Positions 23,325-35,854 of a stretch of DNA of 64,000 bases are shown one piece after another. Source of the DNA: Peromyscus leucopus. Lineage: Eukaryota > Chordata > Mammalia > Rodentia > Cricetidae. The stretch spans positions 151,802,826 to 151,866,825 of the forward strand of contig NC_051065.1 of assembly GCF_004664715.2 (NCBI RefSeq). The letters run 5' to 3'. A program made the translations under genes and the position numbers. The first letter of the stretch is position 1. Every line of letters begins with the position of its first letter. The notes beneath the pieces were generated by a model, which made no database searches, was not told the origin of the DNA, and saw only the letters and a program-made list of their open reading frames with translations.

Positions 23325-23745
23325 ATAAATCAGTGATGAAGGGAAGGATTATATAATAAATGGTGCTAGGACAATTGGTTACCTACTTGAAAGGAGATAT
23401 CAAAGAGGTTTAGATCTTCGTCTTGTTCAGTTTCCCACAAAATAGTCTAAGTTAATTAAATAGATTAATGGGGAAAGAAGACGAAAACAGGGGTGAGTAT
23501 CAAAACTCTGCCAGGGATCGGACTTTATGAAGCTCCAAACAGCAGAAGAAATTACAAATGCTGATGACAGTTTCCACTTCACAGTGTTAGAGATATCTCC
23601 ATCAAAAATAAAGAAGCAAACAGAAAATTTGTGAAAGTGCTTACCACAAACATAACATTTTTCTTATATTCAGTTAATATTAAAAATGTGCCTAAGCCAA
23701 TAGGAAATACAAAGGTTCTGATAGAGAAGTGGGCAAAGGAGCCGT
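23325..23745 (+). mobile_element. L1 ORF2 remnant, sense
   Basis: 'ataataaatggtgctaggac' then 'aattggttacctacttgaaa', and later 'agagaagtgggcaaagga', match the 3' part of L1 ORF2. Numerous stops and frameshifts show it is long dead. It may belong to the same copy as the 3' UTR-like sequence at 24250-24955. Confidence 0.65.
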
Positions 23746-23772
23746 TCTGTATCTAGTTGTTATCTTAAAATT

Positions 23773-23803
23773 CTACACAGAGAAACCCTGTCTCAAAAAA
23801 CAA

Positions 23804-23835
<32 letters not shown>

Positions 23836-23842
23836 AAGAAAC
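23773..23842 (+). repeat. 5'-truncated B1 3' end with A-rich tail
   Basis: Only 'ctacacagagaaaccctgtc' and the tail remain, followed by a long poly(A) decaying into GAAAA units. The body is missing at its 5' side, so this is a severely truncated copy. Confidence 0.75.
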
Positions 23843-24249
23843 AAATGCCATACTATTGTTATATTTGTACATCTACATCGTATGTACATATACATTTGTG
23901 ATTATGTGTGTAGGATTAAGAAGCAACCACACTCTGTAACACCTGTTATCTAGACCTTGGTTCTCCACTAAAAGAAATCAAAAACAAAGTTCCTCCAAGA
24001 GACCTTCCTGCAGTAGCTTGTGTGAGAAAGTCTCTGAGAAGGATAGGAGGCCCATTTGAAGGAACCCCCACTGGCCTGGTCTAAGATAGTTAGCACCCTG
24101 AGAGGAGCGATGATGTGAACAGACGAAGCAGGATCCACAAGTCTGTGCTGATGTCAGTGAGTTAGTGAATAAGTAACTGGTGGAGAATGAGGAAAACTTC
24201 ACTGTGGGCCACAGACCAGTAACAAATGTGAATGGAACAGCAGTGTTCG

Positions 24250-24955
24250 AATGTCACCCCTTGGCCACCATCTCATGGCTTCTAAAGAATCGTCAAAGTA
24301 TGCTAAAACTAGCAGATGGTCCTTGAATGAGGGCATGATGTTTGTATAAATTATTGATGTAGTTGAACAGCAACCTTTCAATGGAGAAATGAGACATCAC
24401 CTTAACAAAACGACTGAAGGCCACCTCCCCATTAAGGGACACAGCAACACTCCTGATCCCACTTCTTGAGATGAACGCAATGTCACTTCTGTGGTAGATT
24501 TGCCCCAAACACACAATCTTCATCTAACAGGAAGCAATAGCAGGCAAATCCAAACTGAAGGATAGTTTGCAAATATCCCTGTTCTAAATGCCATGGTCAT
24601 GAAAGGCAGAGCCTGAGGGAGCCATTGAATGTTAAAGAAGGTTCTGTATGTAACAGCTAAATGCAGTGCATGATCTTGGATTGATTCCTGGATTAGTTTT
24701 TTTTTTTTTCTTCTGAGCTATAAAAGATATGGAGTAAAATTTGAGGTTTGCAAGATAGATACCATGTTGCATCAATGTCAGTTTTCTGATTTTGCTGATC
24801 ATGTTGTTTGAGACTCCTGGCATAAAAGGTTATCACATTTGGAACTCAGTCTCAGATGATCAATTGGGCAACTGAAGGGGAGGTGGAATATTTCACCATT
24901 CTTGCAACTTTTCTGTAAATCTGAATGATTTCAAAATAAAAAATTAAAACCACAA
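24250..24955 (+). mobile_element. Mammal-wide repeat, L1-type 3' UTR (family uncertain)
   Basis: 'aaatgccatggtcatgaaag', 'gcagtgcatgatcttggatt', 'gattgattcctggatta' and the end 'ttgcaacttttctgtaaatc' followed by 'tttcaaaataaaaaattaaa' match a well-known old mammalian repeat that I take to be an L1 3' UTR. It ends with a polyadenylation-like AATAAA. The family name needs checking. Confidence 0.6.
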
Positions 24956-25374
24956 GTGCAAGGATAAACATGAAAGGAACAGGGTAAGACGGCAAAGCGG
25001 GAGCTCATAAGGACTGCCAAGATGATTGCTATGGCCAGCTTTCTCTGGGAATACAATTTGTCTGGTTGTAATGGGAACCTTAGGAAAACTCATTACCTTT
25101 AGTTTCATGTCTATACAAAGAAAACATACAAGGTTAGCTCTAATGCCGCTTGAGAGAAGGTTGCTGAGGTCAAGTTACAGTATGGAGTGTAGCCTTGATG
25201 GGCCATGGTGGGCTGTGGCAGGCACTACAGAATCTCTCTTAATCATCTGTAGATGAGGAAATAGAACTGGAAAGGGAAGCGATACACCAAGGCCCACGTG
25301 TAACTAGAGATGACGCTGGGATCCAGTGTGGCATTGGGTAGTTCTCTTAGCTTTCATGGTCTGAAATGCGACAC

Positions 25375-25695
25375 CTAAAGAGAAGGTTTTCATTGGTTCC
25401 AGTGTATGGCCAGGCTCACCCACTGCTTTGGGTCAGATGGGCATGCCCGACGATGACAATGACAGGAAGCATGTGTTGCAGAAAAACTGCTTCCTTCACG
25501 GCCTGGAGGTCAAGGGAGAGTGGAAAGGGCAGGAGTCCTACAGTTTTCTTTAAAAACATGGCCCCACTGACCCAACTCGTTCCCATTTGGCCTCATTAAT
25601 CTAATGATCCCACCTACCCTTCAGCATCACCAAGCTGGAAACAAGCCTCCAACACATGAAGCTTTTGGGAGGCACTCCATATTTAAACCACAGCA
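25375..25695 (-). mobile_element. MaLR-type LTR, antisense
   Basis: 'ctaatgatcccacctaccct', 'ccaagctggaaacaagcctc' and 'ggaggcactccatatttaaa' read in order as an inverted MST/MLT LTR, ending at its 5' terminus near 25695. Confidence 0.6.
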
Positions 25696-25699
25696 GTGA

Positions 25700-28330
25700 C
25701 TCTATAACCTGTACTCCTAATCCAACCCTGGTTGACCTCCTGGCTCAAGAGAGCAGTAGTGAAATCTGGTTCTCCCAATGTTCTCCAATCTCGACAAGTC
25801 AACTTATATGTACTGTCCCTTCTAACACTGCCTTTTGCCTTGAGAGACACAGTCACTTCTAGTAGGTTTTCTCTAGTTGTAAACCTCTTTCCCTTGGGTT
25901 GCCCCACGTCTAGTGAAAAGGATGGAATCCCCCATTAGGCCATTCTTACAACTTCCTATTCCACCTGATAATGAGGTGCCACCGCGTTACTGCAATTTGG
26001 CACTTAGCAGCTCATAGTAATGACCCTGCAGGCTTTGAGATGCGCTAAAAGCAAGAAAATGTTTGCCAGAGGTCGACTCTGAAGACACTATGTTGCTTTG
26101 TTAATATGGCTCAACCCCTGTCTGATGATCAGGGCAAATTCTCCAGGGAGGAATGGAGCTATTGTGAAACAAGGATGGCCTTGATTCCTCGTAGGTTGAG
26201 ACTTCATTTCTTCATAGCCATGTGGTTTCCAGCAAATTTGTTCACTGTTGCTTTTATTGTTAAAGATAACAAACCATCTCAAGCTTTAAATGAAAAGGTG
26301 AATACCAAAGACCTGTCATAATCAACTCCTGCCAATTCCATATCCCTCCTACTTAAATGGTTATGTAGTGCTTTTAGGTTTCCTTGTGTGTGCTAATTAT
26401 TTTAAGCTGTGTTTCCAGGACTTCTGATACGATGCACCTTCATAGACCTATACAAAGGCCCCAAGACTGACACATCCAACTCAGAGATCCTTATATGTGC
26501 TTCCCAGTGAATGGTAGTCTCAGATGAGCCCCACCATCATCCTGCAGGTGAACTGAGCTTGGCAAGCTTAGTTTCCGCTGCATACCAGCCATGCCACTTC
26601 CCTTTATTGCAGCTGGTTAGCGTGACTATGACTACCTGTCATCACCCAGAAGCCTTGTCTTGGGCTGTGATCTCTGAGTGGCTCCCATGATCTGTGTCTC
26701 CTAACTGAGTGGTCTGTGCCACAGGCTTGTTGCTTCCCACTCGCTGAAGACATTGGGAATTGGAAGCATAGTGCAAGCAAATGGCTGCACTCTTTATATC
26801 AACACCACTCACTCCCTTCCTCTTGAAGACAGTCTCCAGGGATGATCTTTCTTTGGGTCCTCCCCTCTCCGCTGAGCATGTTCGCCAGAATATCATCAGA
26901 TACGTGGAAAGTTGTATAATTACACAGGAAGACAGAAGGGTTTTTCTGTGAGTAGCCACCTACTAGGTGATGCCTCAGGTGCTTTTTGTTCACAGGAAAT
27001 AGACCAGATGAATCTCTGAGCTCGCCATGTGCTTTGCAACTAAGGAGTAAAACATTGTATGAAAGCCTGCCAGGACCCTACTCCTTACAAGCACTTACCC
27101 TGAGTACAGCATTTCCCCAGAAGGCTTAGGGCAGAGATGTCTGCCTATTTCACAGTAGCTTGTACTGGAATTGGGTGAGGCATCACAAGTAAAGTCTCAT
27201 GGTGAGTTCGGAAGTATACATTCAGAATGAAGTAAGCTCTCATAGCTGTTACTGAAATACAGTGATGTGTATGTTCCCCACCAAGGGTCGGTATTCCTTA
27301 AATACAGATAATTTGTTAGTACCGAAGAAGTTACAAATAATAACAGATAGAGAGGGAGGGGAGAGAGGCGAGAGCACCAAATATCCTCTTTGCTTCTCAG
27401 TGACAATTTCACTAACTATTTTAAGCCGCATTGATTCTCAAGGGACAAACCACCAGCAAAGCATGGATGGAGGTTTGCTTCCCTACCACTGTGTGGAAAT
27501 GCCCCCTCTGCAATGTAAGGTATAGAGTTTTCTAATAAAAACATCCAGGAGGCGTTAGAAATCATTATTCTGACTGTCTACTGACTTTCTGTGTGTTATT
27601 CATCAGCTTTGCTGACTTCTAGAGGATTGGAGATGATCTTATTCAATTTGAGGGAACACGAACAAGGTCAGCTGTAGTCCCTCTTTGATTTTTATGTGAT
27701 CGACGGGCAGTGGTTCTAACACAGAGCCGTCTTTGTCACTGTCCTCTTTTGCTGCCCAGGTACATGACTCCTATTTTTAGCAGCTTGGTGGTATTGTGAA
27801 TCCCAGACTTCAACCCCCAGTGAGTCAGAAGGCCTGGCTGCCCAGAGAGATGTGACTCAGATGACAAGAATAGTGCAATCACCGGGAGGTGAGGGTTTAA
27901 AGCAAAGCTTTTGTGCTTAGTGGAAAACGTAAATGCAAACAGATGTTTAAATAGAAATCTGTTGCCCTTCTGGGAAGGTTCTTCTCCCTCATCCCTGAAA
28001 GTTTTCATCCTCTACCCAGGGAGGAACCCAAGCTGCTGGCCTAGAAATAGGGCCAATTCATTAGCCATTTCCTCCACCTCAGGAGCCTTCCTGGCAGCCC
28101 GAGGGAGAGATTTCTGGGTCACATCAGCATCAGGAATTAACAAAACAACCTCCTCATGGTCAGAACTGGTAGGCCAAAGAAGCAGAGGGCAGATATGGGA
28201 GCAGGTGAGGGACACATGGAGTCTTGAGATTTTATCTTTTTAGGTACAGGAAGCAGAAGGAAGTGGTAGCTGTCTTAAAAGTTGAGAAGAAACAGGTGGA
28301 CATCCCCTAGATTAGATATTGGATAAGAAT
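25700..28330. other. Unique sequence, no gene recognised
   Basis: The largest frames are 105 codons (26642-26959 minus) and 110 codons (27911-28243 plus). The latter overlaps a 67-codon frame on the other strand. No domain or repeat was recognised. Confidence 0.4.
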
Positions 28331-28334
28331 TATT

Positions 28335-28870
28335 ACAATTTATTTATGTATCAATCCACTCATCCAGTTGTCTTCCAGTCCATCTAGCTAGCTGCCTTTC
28401 TTCCCACTCATCTATTCATCTACCCAGCTGTCCATCATTCCAGTCATCTACCAACCCATCAGCTATCCATCTGTCCATCTAAGTATCCATCCATCTTTTC
28501 ATCCATATCTCATTTATCTCCTCACCCACCTGTCTATCACTTATCTACCCAGTCCCCATTTGTTTACTACCCACCTACCTACTCATCTCTCTTTTCATCC
28601 ATCTATCTACCCACCTATACATCCATAAATACTTTCAATCATCCACCAAAGTACGTTCACCTACAGTTCATTCATTCATTCATTCATTCATTCATCTATG
28701 TGACCATTAATTCTCCTCCATACCCTCCTATTCCTCCATCTATCTATCATCTTCCACACACACCCATCTGTCCATCTATCCACTCACTCATCCATCTATT
28801 CATCTATCATCCACACATCCATCCATCCATTCATCCATCCATCCATCCACCCATCTATATCATCTATCTT
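28335..28870 (+). repeat. Degenerate ATCC/ATCT tetranucleotide tract
   Basis: About 530 bases of ATCC-, ATCT- and ACCC-like tetramers with frequent interruptions, plus purer blocks at 28668-28694 (ATTC units) and about 28817-28850 (ATCC units). The frame at 28700-28936, rich in Ile, His, Pro and Ser, is a translation of the repeat and not a gene. Confidence 0.9.
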
Positions 28871-28874
28871 TCCA

Positions 28875-29515
28875 ATCATACACATACCTACAATGTCTTC
28901 ATTTATCTCTCCCATATATTATGTATGGAAATCTGACTATACATTAAGCTCTTTGCTAGGTACGAGGGGAATAACACCCAAACCTGAGAAGCCTATAGAT
29001 TGATTGGAGGAAAACTGGTACAGAGGCAGTCTTGCTACAGTATGCCTTTCAAAGTTAACGATTCATGATTCCAGGTTGTCCATACTTGTGCACTTAAATT
29101 CTTGTGTACTCTGAGAGGGTCTGCTCCCATTGATATAAGTGGACATTCAGGGTAAACCACAAGATAAACCTGCATAGATGAAGCCAGAATCATTTTTTTT
29201 CCATGTGAGCACCCTTGTAGCCCTTTGCAGTTCCCTGGAGACCCCTTTCAGAGTTTAGGCCCCCACCTGAGATGATACCTTCCCTTAGTGTGGGCTTGAG
29301 GGGTCTAGGGACCAATACTACCTTCCCCAAGCCCACCTGAGTGAAGATTCTTATCTGGACGCTTAAGTAGTTGTGTTTTTAGCTGCCCTTTTGATTTTCC
29401 AGTGTTCCATGAAAGCTCCTGAATCTCTTCCCTAAATAAAAAGTCATGTTTGGTATTTGGTAAAATGTTTGTAGCATAGTGCTCAACCAAGCAGAACTAA
29501 GCTACTGACAAAATA
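28875..29515. other. Unique sequence, no gene recognised
   Basis: Only a 61-codon minus-strand frame (29305-29490). No repeat was recognised. Confidence 0.4.
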
Positions 29516-29519
29516 CTGT

Positions 29520-29680
29520 CTCAGCCATTTAATAATAATAGCTAACATTTGAACAGCACTCTACAGTTTAACAAAGCACCTTTAACACACTCAGCCTCCT
29601 GAGCTCTTTGCAGTGGCCCATGGAGGCCCAAGGGCAGGTTATCATGGGTGATTTACCCATATTAGCTGTCCTGGGGAGCC
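29520..29680 (-). repeat. MIR-type SINE, antisense
   Basis: 'taataatagctaacatttga', 'cagcactctacagtttaaca' and 'tttaacacactcagcctcct' correspond to the inverted 3' portion of MIR/MIR3. Confidence 0.6.
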
Positions 29681-29684
29681 CATT

Positions 29685-30875
29685 CTAGGGCTGTAGAAGA
29701 TGAGTGAGGTCACATGTAAACTGTCCATAGCCACCTCCCCTGAAGACTTTGATCATAGCTCTACAGCCACCCCAGCTTTGGTCTCTGCCTGTGGAGTCAG
29801 CACCCTGCAGTGTCTTACATGTGGTCACCAGGTCAGACTCCTTAACTGTGTTCCTTTCTCACTTTAATTTTAGAGTGACCACCCAGGATTGGGTCCAAGA
29901 TCTCAGTACTGATGTCTTCTCTATGCACTTTTCTCCATCGCACCCATCCCCCCAACAGCTACCAGCACATTCTCTTCTCTACAGTAGGATGGACTTGGTT
30001 GGACCCTGTCATAGTCTACTTAGACAATTGGATTGATCAGATGCAAAGTAGGAAAGGGGCTGCTGTTTTTGTCTGCTGTACATGTGGCAAAGGGCAATTA
30101 ATTAACAGTGTTCCTCCTTTGAACCAACAAGTCAGAGCCTTTAAATTAATGAGATGTGCATCTGTGAATCAAGAACTAGGTTCACTAAGATGGACGCTGT
30201 GGGCCATAAATAGCTTGACACAGATGCTAAAGGTGGGAAAGCGCATGCCTACAGGTCCTGGTTGCATGACTTTGGCTGTATTGGAATTGAGAGTTCTTCC
30301 TGAAGAATGCCCCCATCCCATTGCCATGGCAGTTGGTATAGTGGAAGCGGGTGCCTCTCTCCAGCCTCCACACTGACCACAGATGGTTCTGGAAAATCTC
30401 ATTCTGTTACCTCTGAGGACTGGGTGAGGACTGAGGAGATAGGGTGTGCGATGGAAAAAAGACTTTGGAGTGGGTAACAGGAGAAAAGAATGGTGGATGT
30501 AAACGGTGCATGGGCCAGGGTCTGGAAAGCACAAGAGTATCCTAAGGCATGAACGGTACCCTGGAAGTGAGAGGTCCTATCAAGCAAATGAAGGACCCAT
30601 GCCCCATCCCTTCTCCCAGCTAGTCTGTCCCTGGCCCTCCATCCTGACACCTCAGAACCCTTGAACAGGCCTTATGGGCCGGGCTGATCATCTTACTATG
30701 AATTACAAATTGTTTTATGAGAAAAGACTTTCCTCCTCTCTTTGTCCCCTAGATATGGGCAGTATCACTCTTTTTAAGTTAAAGACTCAGTTTTAAAGTC
30801 ATAATTCCCCTTTCATATATAATCATTATAGAAAATTTGAAAAAAATTCAAAGGTGAGAAAAATCCTCAGACTCT
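29685..30875. other. Unique sequence with a possible conserved noncoding stretch (30060-30250)
   Basis: A 154-codon plus-strand frame (29912-30376) overlaps a 121-codon minus frame, and neither shows a domain. The part at 30060-30250 is repeat-free and holds AT-rich transcription-factor-like motifs ('caattaattaac', 'cctttaaattaatgag'). Confidence 0.35.
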
Positions 30876-30887
30876 GGAACACTATAT

Positions 30888-31128
30888 CTTTTTTAATTTT
30901 ATTTAAAAAATTACTATTTCTTTTATGCATGTGGATATTTTGCCTGCATGTATGCCTGTGCATATCTAGCGTGCATGGTGCCCTTGGAGGCTAGATGTAA
31001 GTATGAGACTTCTTGGAACTGGAGTTACAGATGTTTGTAAATCACCACGTGGGTACTGGGAATCAAACATGGGTCTTCTAGAAGAAAAACCAGTGCTTTT
31101 GATCACTGAGCCATCTCTCCAGCTCCAT
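30888..31128 (-). mobile_element. B3/B2-type SINE, antisense
   Basis: On the minus strand the head reads 'ggagctggagagatggctca', then 'acccatgtttgattcccagt', with a T-rich stretch (inverted A tail) at the left edge. An 11-bp target duplication with one mismatch (gaacactatat at 30877-30887, gaacactgtat at 31129-31139) flanks it. The surrounding AT-rich DNA looks like an older mammal-wide repeat. Confidence 0.85.
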
Positions 31129-31139
31129 GAACACTGTAT

Positions 31140-31480
31140 GTTTTATATAGTTATGTTTTTCCAGTCTGCTAGTCAAGCATTGAAACATACGCTTTTTAAA
31201 AAATTCTGCTATATGTAACTACTATGCACTACTACTTTTTTTCCTTAATGATATACCATGAACATCCTTCTGTACCATTAAATATAAATCTACAATATTA
31301 TTTTAGTACTTGTGAAAATCACATTATATGAAGGCACCATAGTGAATCTAACTTATTTCCTGTTTTGAGAGTGTTTCGAGAGAGGGTTGTTCTCACTGTT
31401 GTCAAAAGCATTGTTAAGAAAAACCTTATATTTTTTACTAATAACTTAATAACACATATAGTTATAGTTATATATAACAA
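31140..31480. repeat. Possible old mammal-wide repeat flanking the B3
   Basis: 'cttaatgatataccatgaac', 'atccttctgtaccattaaat' and 'gcattgttaagaaaaacctt' recall an abundant AT-rich mammalian repeat that I cannot name. The part at 30820-30876 would be its other side. Confidence 0.3.
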
Positions 31481-31499
31481 ATGACTGTATTCCAGATAC

Positions 31500-33685
31500 A
31501 CTTCTTTTTGAAGTTCTTTTCAGTGTGTTTTACAGGTAGAAAGTTCTACCCCTCACTACATTTTTGTGCCCAAATCTAGATTTACCACTAGAGAACGTGA
31601 GCCCTGGGGCCCCACCACCTTCAGTGAGCTGAAGAGAAAAAAAATATGAACAAACAGGAATCCAGATTGAAAAATGTTTTCTGAACCAACCCTCTCCCTT
31701 GACAATTATGACTCAAGACCCTTCCATAAGGCCTTTGATGAGATCTGGCTGGACCCTAGTGGGGACATACACATGGCTACCTCCAGCTTAGACAGACGTA
31801 GCCCCCGTGTGCAGAAGAGTTTAGAGAATTAGCAGTTCGACTGTTGCCGTGGAGCCCTGCTTTCCCGGTCTGCTTTGGACTTTAATGTGACACAGGGGAC
31901 GGAGATGCATGTGGCATGCAGGTTGTGCTCACGTGTGAGCCTGGATGAGGCCTCGATGCACCACCCCTCCCTTGGTGACCTGGAACAGCAGCCCCTTCTG
32001 TTCTCGCTAGGCGGTATACAGCAGCAGGAGAGAGCTGGGCACTGGGTCGGATCCTGAGTCCCACCCTGACCTACCAGCTTTGTGCTCTGGAGAGTGACCT
32101 GCAAAAGAGAGTGTACAGTCTACCTCATGGAGCCACTGGGGGGCTCAGGTAACATTTTGAGAGCCCAGCACAGAGCCATTACTCTCCCCTTTTTCTTTTG
32201 TTCAAACTAGGGATCCCAGTATCGGATCTGTGAGAACCCCTGTATGTCTGCTTCATTATGGTTCTAAACCAGACCTGGGAGGGCCTGCCTTTCCAAGAAT
32301 CAATTTTGAAGTAGCTGAGGGATCCCAGCTCTCTCCAGATTTGTATTTTGCATAGATGGCCTCAGGCCTTGAGGCTCCGTGAAAGAAGTGGCCTGTCCAG
32401 TGTTCCTTATGGTGATGTTGCGTGTGGTTCTCTAGCACATGTCTGCACTTGTCTTCTTGCCTTGATGATTTTGTCTAGTAATTTAGAAAGTGAATTTCCT
32501 GAGGGCGAGGCTATGTCTGTCCTTTGACACTCTCCTACCCTCAACTGAGATTCTAAGCAGTATGGGCCTGTGCCATGGGGCCTACATTCATGGGTGGTTG
32601 CTTAAATGTTAAGAAGTTAGAGTGGAAAAGCACGTCTTTTGGTAGGGTAGCCTATTAGCCTAGCTGTGATATCTTGTTCATTGTTGGTTTATGTCAGTCT
32701 AGCATGACTCCTGACATCCTCATTCCAGAAGGGCTGCATTTAGCTCTGGCTAACACCCTGAGTGACGGGGCATCCATCTCTCACTCACATAGGCCAATTT
32801 CTGACTGTCTTCCTGCTTCTCACACCAGAGTTGTGATGAGCCCAGCCATTTGTTTAGAAAAAAAAAACCCACCCCTGATTATCTACTTATTCTCTAAATA
32901 TGAGAGCAACGAGATGGCTCATTAAATATCAATCACTTGCAAATAATCTTTGGAACCTTGGTTCCACACAAGAGGATCATCTGATGGGTTGCAGTATGCC
33001 TCCAATTGTTCACTTGAACTTGCTGCCATATGACCCACTCTTAACTCATTCCACACCTCCCTCAGCAAGGGAGCAGCATTCTTGTGTCTATTTGGGACCA
33101 TACCAGCCCCCTTCCCTTGTCCTGCTCTGCGCTGTCACTTCTAAAGGGAGCTAACCAAGCCTCCAATAGATCCTGAGTTCTGTTCACATTTCCAGCCCTT
33201 TGGAATTCCATGGGGAATTGTTCGCCCATAGTTTTGTTTATTTATCAGTGGGATACTGTTTATCAGTGGCATACTAGTCAATAGTGTGAACACAGACTTG
33301 CTAAGCTCTGGAATGTAACTAGCACTTGGCCCATGAGAGTGCTGAACACATTTTAGAAATCAAGTGTCGGGGGTCTTGGTTGGGCTGAGTTGATTGCTGA
33401 AGGCCTTGGGCGCTCGCTAATAGGTTTGCCTCATTGGAGCACTTTCCTGCCTCCTTAAAGAAGGTGGGTATCCTGCCGTCATTTGTGACACACAGGACTG
33501 TAGTTGAGAACATCCATGCTCCTGGGATCAACATGATGCACCATCAGGTTGCGTGCACAGAGTCCTTTGCTCTTGTGTGGGATAAGAACACCTGTGTTTG
33601 CTTTTTATACTTTGTCTCTTTCTTGACTGTGAAACTGAGGTGCTAATTTCCTATTACATGTCTCCTTGTGCTGAAAGGCCTCTTC
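31500..33685. other. Unique sequence, no gene recognised
   Basis: Frames up to 91 codons (31829-32104 minus, 32674-32925 plus). The stretch around 32905-33040 has a faint B2-like head ('gagatggctcattaaatatc'), not strong enough to annotate. Confidence 0.4.
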
Positions 33686-33689
33686 CGCT

Positions 33690-33890
33690 GACTTAGCACT
33701 TTCTGTATGCATCATTTCGTTTAATCTTTCTATCAGTTCAGTTGATTAAAAGAAATAGGGGAAGAAAAAAAAAACAGCTAAAACTTGAAGAGCTGAGCAA
33801 TGTACTCAGAGGCCACATTTCTAGAAGTACACTACAGCCTGAGAGCCAGGTTTTCTGATTCTGAGCTTGGGATTCCTATGCCAGCGTTCT
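33690..33890 (-). repeat. MIR SINE, antisense
   Basis: 'gacttagcactttctgtatg', 'tttcgtttaatctttctatc' and 'gagagccaggttttctgatt' are inverted MIR blocks in order, with an A-rich expansion in the middle. Confidence 0.6.
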
Positions 33891-34103
33891 TCTTCCTTCA
33901 GCACCTCTTTACTTCCTAGCTTGGTGCTGATGATCTGCTGTGAATAACGGGGTATAAATGTCCCAGGAAAGGTCTATAAGGATCTTCAGAGTGTTAGAGG
34001 TTTGATGCGTTGGCTTTGCTACCTCTCTTTATTTGGGCTTCATAGACCTTTTTCTCCCTTTTTTCTCATGTGTAAGCAAAACAGATGGATAGTGAGGCTT
34101 AGC

Positions 34104-34120
34104 AAAAAAAAAAAAAAAAA
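34104..34120 (+). repeat. Poly(A) run
   Basis: Seventeen A followed by A-rich sequence. No SINE or processed gene body was recognised upstream. Confidence 0.9.
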
Positions 34121-34484
34121 TTAAAACAAAACAACCCAGAGAACTAAAACAAACAGAAGATGCCCAATTAAAATGTGAATTTCAGAGAACATGTAATTTT
34201 AGTATATTTCATGTGCTATTTGGCACATATTTATAAAAATGATTTTTTTTCCTGGACTATATCTAGCTGGCATTTTATCCAAGACTTCAATAGCAACACT
34301 CTGGCTCGACCAGCAGTCCAGAAGCTTTGTAAATTTCCTTTAGGTGACTTGAGGGAGAGTGTGGGCTGGGACTGTGCTGGAGCATTGCAGAATATATCTA
34401 TCCTGTTAATTAGATAAAGCTTCCTGGAAAATATGGATCTTGAGCTGATTGAAATGGCATTAGGTGGTTGTTTTTGTAACTGGA

Positions 34485-34855
34485 TAGAGAAGGAGCTATT
34501 AGTACAGTCACTATGGAAAACAGCATAGAGGTTCTTCCAAGTAGTAAAAACACACCTACCTCCAGTTATCCCACTTCCTAGCATTCATCTTAAAGGAAGT
34601 TAACTCAACACACCAATGATATACCTTCATGCCATGTATGTTTTGACAGTATTCACAATAGGTAAAATTAATAAAGAAAGTATCCTCTGTATATACAATA
34701 GAGTATTATTAAGCCATGTAGAAGAATAAAATCCTGTCATTGGCAAATGGTTGGAACCAGAGAATATCATGGCAAGTGAAATAAGCCAGACATAGAAGAA
34801 CACGTACCACACTCTTTGTCATAGGCAGAAGCTAAAGCAAGGCAACCTGAAAGTA
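34485..34855 (+). mobile_element. Old L1 LINE 3' end, sense
   Basis: 'gtcactatggaaaacagcat', 'ttatcccacttcctagcatt', 'acagtattcacaataggtaa', 'gagtattattaagccatgta' and 'gaaataagccagacatagaa' follow the L1 3' end exactly in order. Confidence 0.8.
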
Positions 34856-34859
34856 TATT

Positions 34860-35690
34860 CAACTCCTTTTGTCGAGTGCTAATTACGCATGAAGCACGTA
34901 ATGATGGGTACAGTCTAAACTCCCTACCTCAGTTGTTTCTTGGGTGCTGGCTATGCAGCTACCCTGGGATGGAATGCTCAACTTCCCAACTTCTGCCTCA
35001 TCTCAGGTGGGTCTCCATGAACTTGCCCCATGTCCCTCACTCAGCTGACACAGTTGAGACTCAGAAGCATCCCCTCTTTTTTGAATGCTGCCCTTGCTAC
35101 CTGCCCTGTCAAGACCATGATTATCAACAGCAGAGGGAATTACATAAACTCAATTCCAGCTTAAATACTGTTATGAGTAGTGCTGTGGCCTCGAGGGACT
35201 AGCTTTGGGGTTTTCCAAGCTTCACAAAAAGTGTAGACATAGATTCTAGCCTTTTCCGATTATCTCTGGCCTAAAAATGATGCTGGGAGCCATGTAAGGT
35301 CAAGTTGTCTGGCTGTGAGCCCATGTGTCTCTGGGTTTGAGTAATCTGCAGAGGAAGTACATGCTAATGACAACCAGGAGAAAGCTGAGAAGGTGGATTG
35401 TGGGAACCTCTGGTGCTCAGTGTACAGAAGCAGGGTTTGGTGCTGTCTAAAATATTTTGGAGTGCACAGAGGTTAAAGGGGAGTTTGTGGGAGTCTGGAG
35501 ATCAGGGGTGACGTTCAAACACTTCCCATTGCTGGACATAGATCCCACTGCAGGTGCAGGCTTGCTTTACCTGACTGCCAGACCTTCACTCCTTAGGAGC
35601 TGTATCACGGGGAAGTTCTGGGACCTAGAAGAAAGGTCAAGGCATAGGAAGATTCTTGGTGGGTGAGGACATTGGTCACCAACGTGTTCT
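34860..35690. other. Unique sequence, no gene recognised
   Basis: A 108-codon plus-strand frame (34876-35202) has no recognisable domain. No repeat was identified. Confidence 0.4.
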
Positions 35691-35694
35691 TAAA

Positions 35695-35850
35695 TGTTAT
35701 GATAGTCACTGCCAAGTGCTTTATTACATGTGTTAATTCAGCTACCTTCACACTTAATTCTAGAGGTTAGAGTCTGTGAGTAGCTGCTGTCTTCTCTATG
35801 AGCTGAATTTGTTAAATAACCTCCTCAATATCCTGGCTAGATAGTGCCAA
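35695..35850 (-). repeat. MIR SINE, antisense
   Basis: 'gccaagtgctttattacatg', 'tgttaattcagctaccttca' and 'aataacctcctcaatatcct' sit in inverted MIR order. Confidence 0.55.
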
Positions 35851-35854
35851 AGCA

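Noticed and set aside
28700..28936. Ile/His/Pro/Ser-rich 78-codon frame
   Set aside because: It is the translated ATCC-type tetranucleotide tract.
32895..33040. Possible B2-like SINE head
   Set aside because: Only 'gagatggctcattaaatatc' resembles a B2 head. The rest cannot be followed and no tail or duplication is visible.
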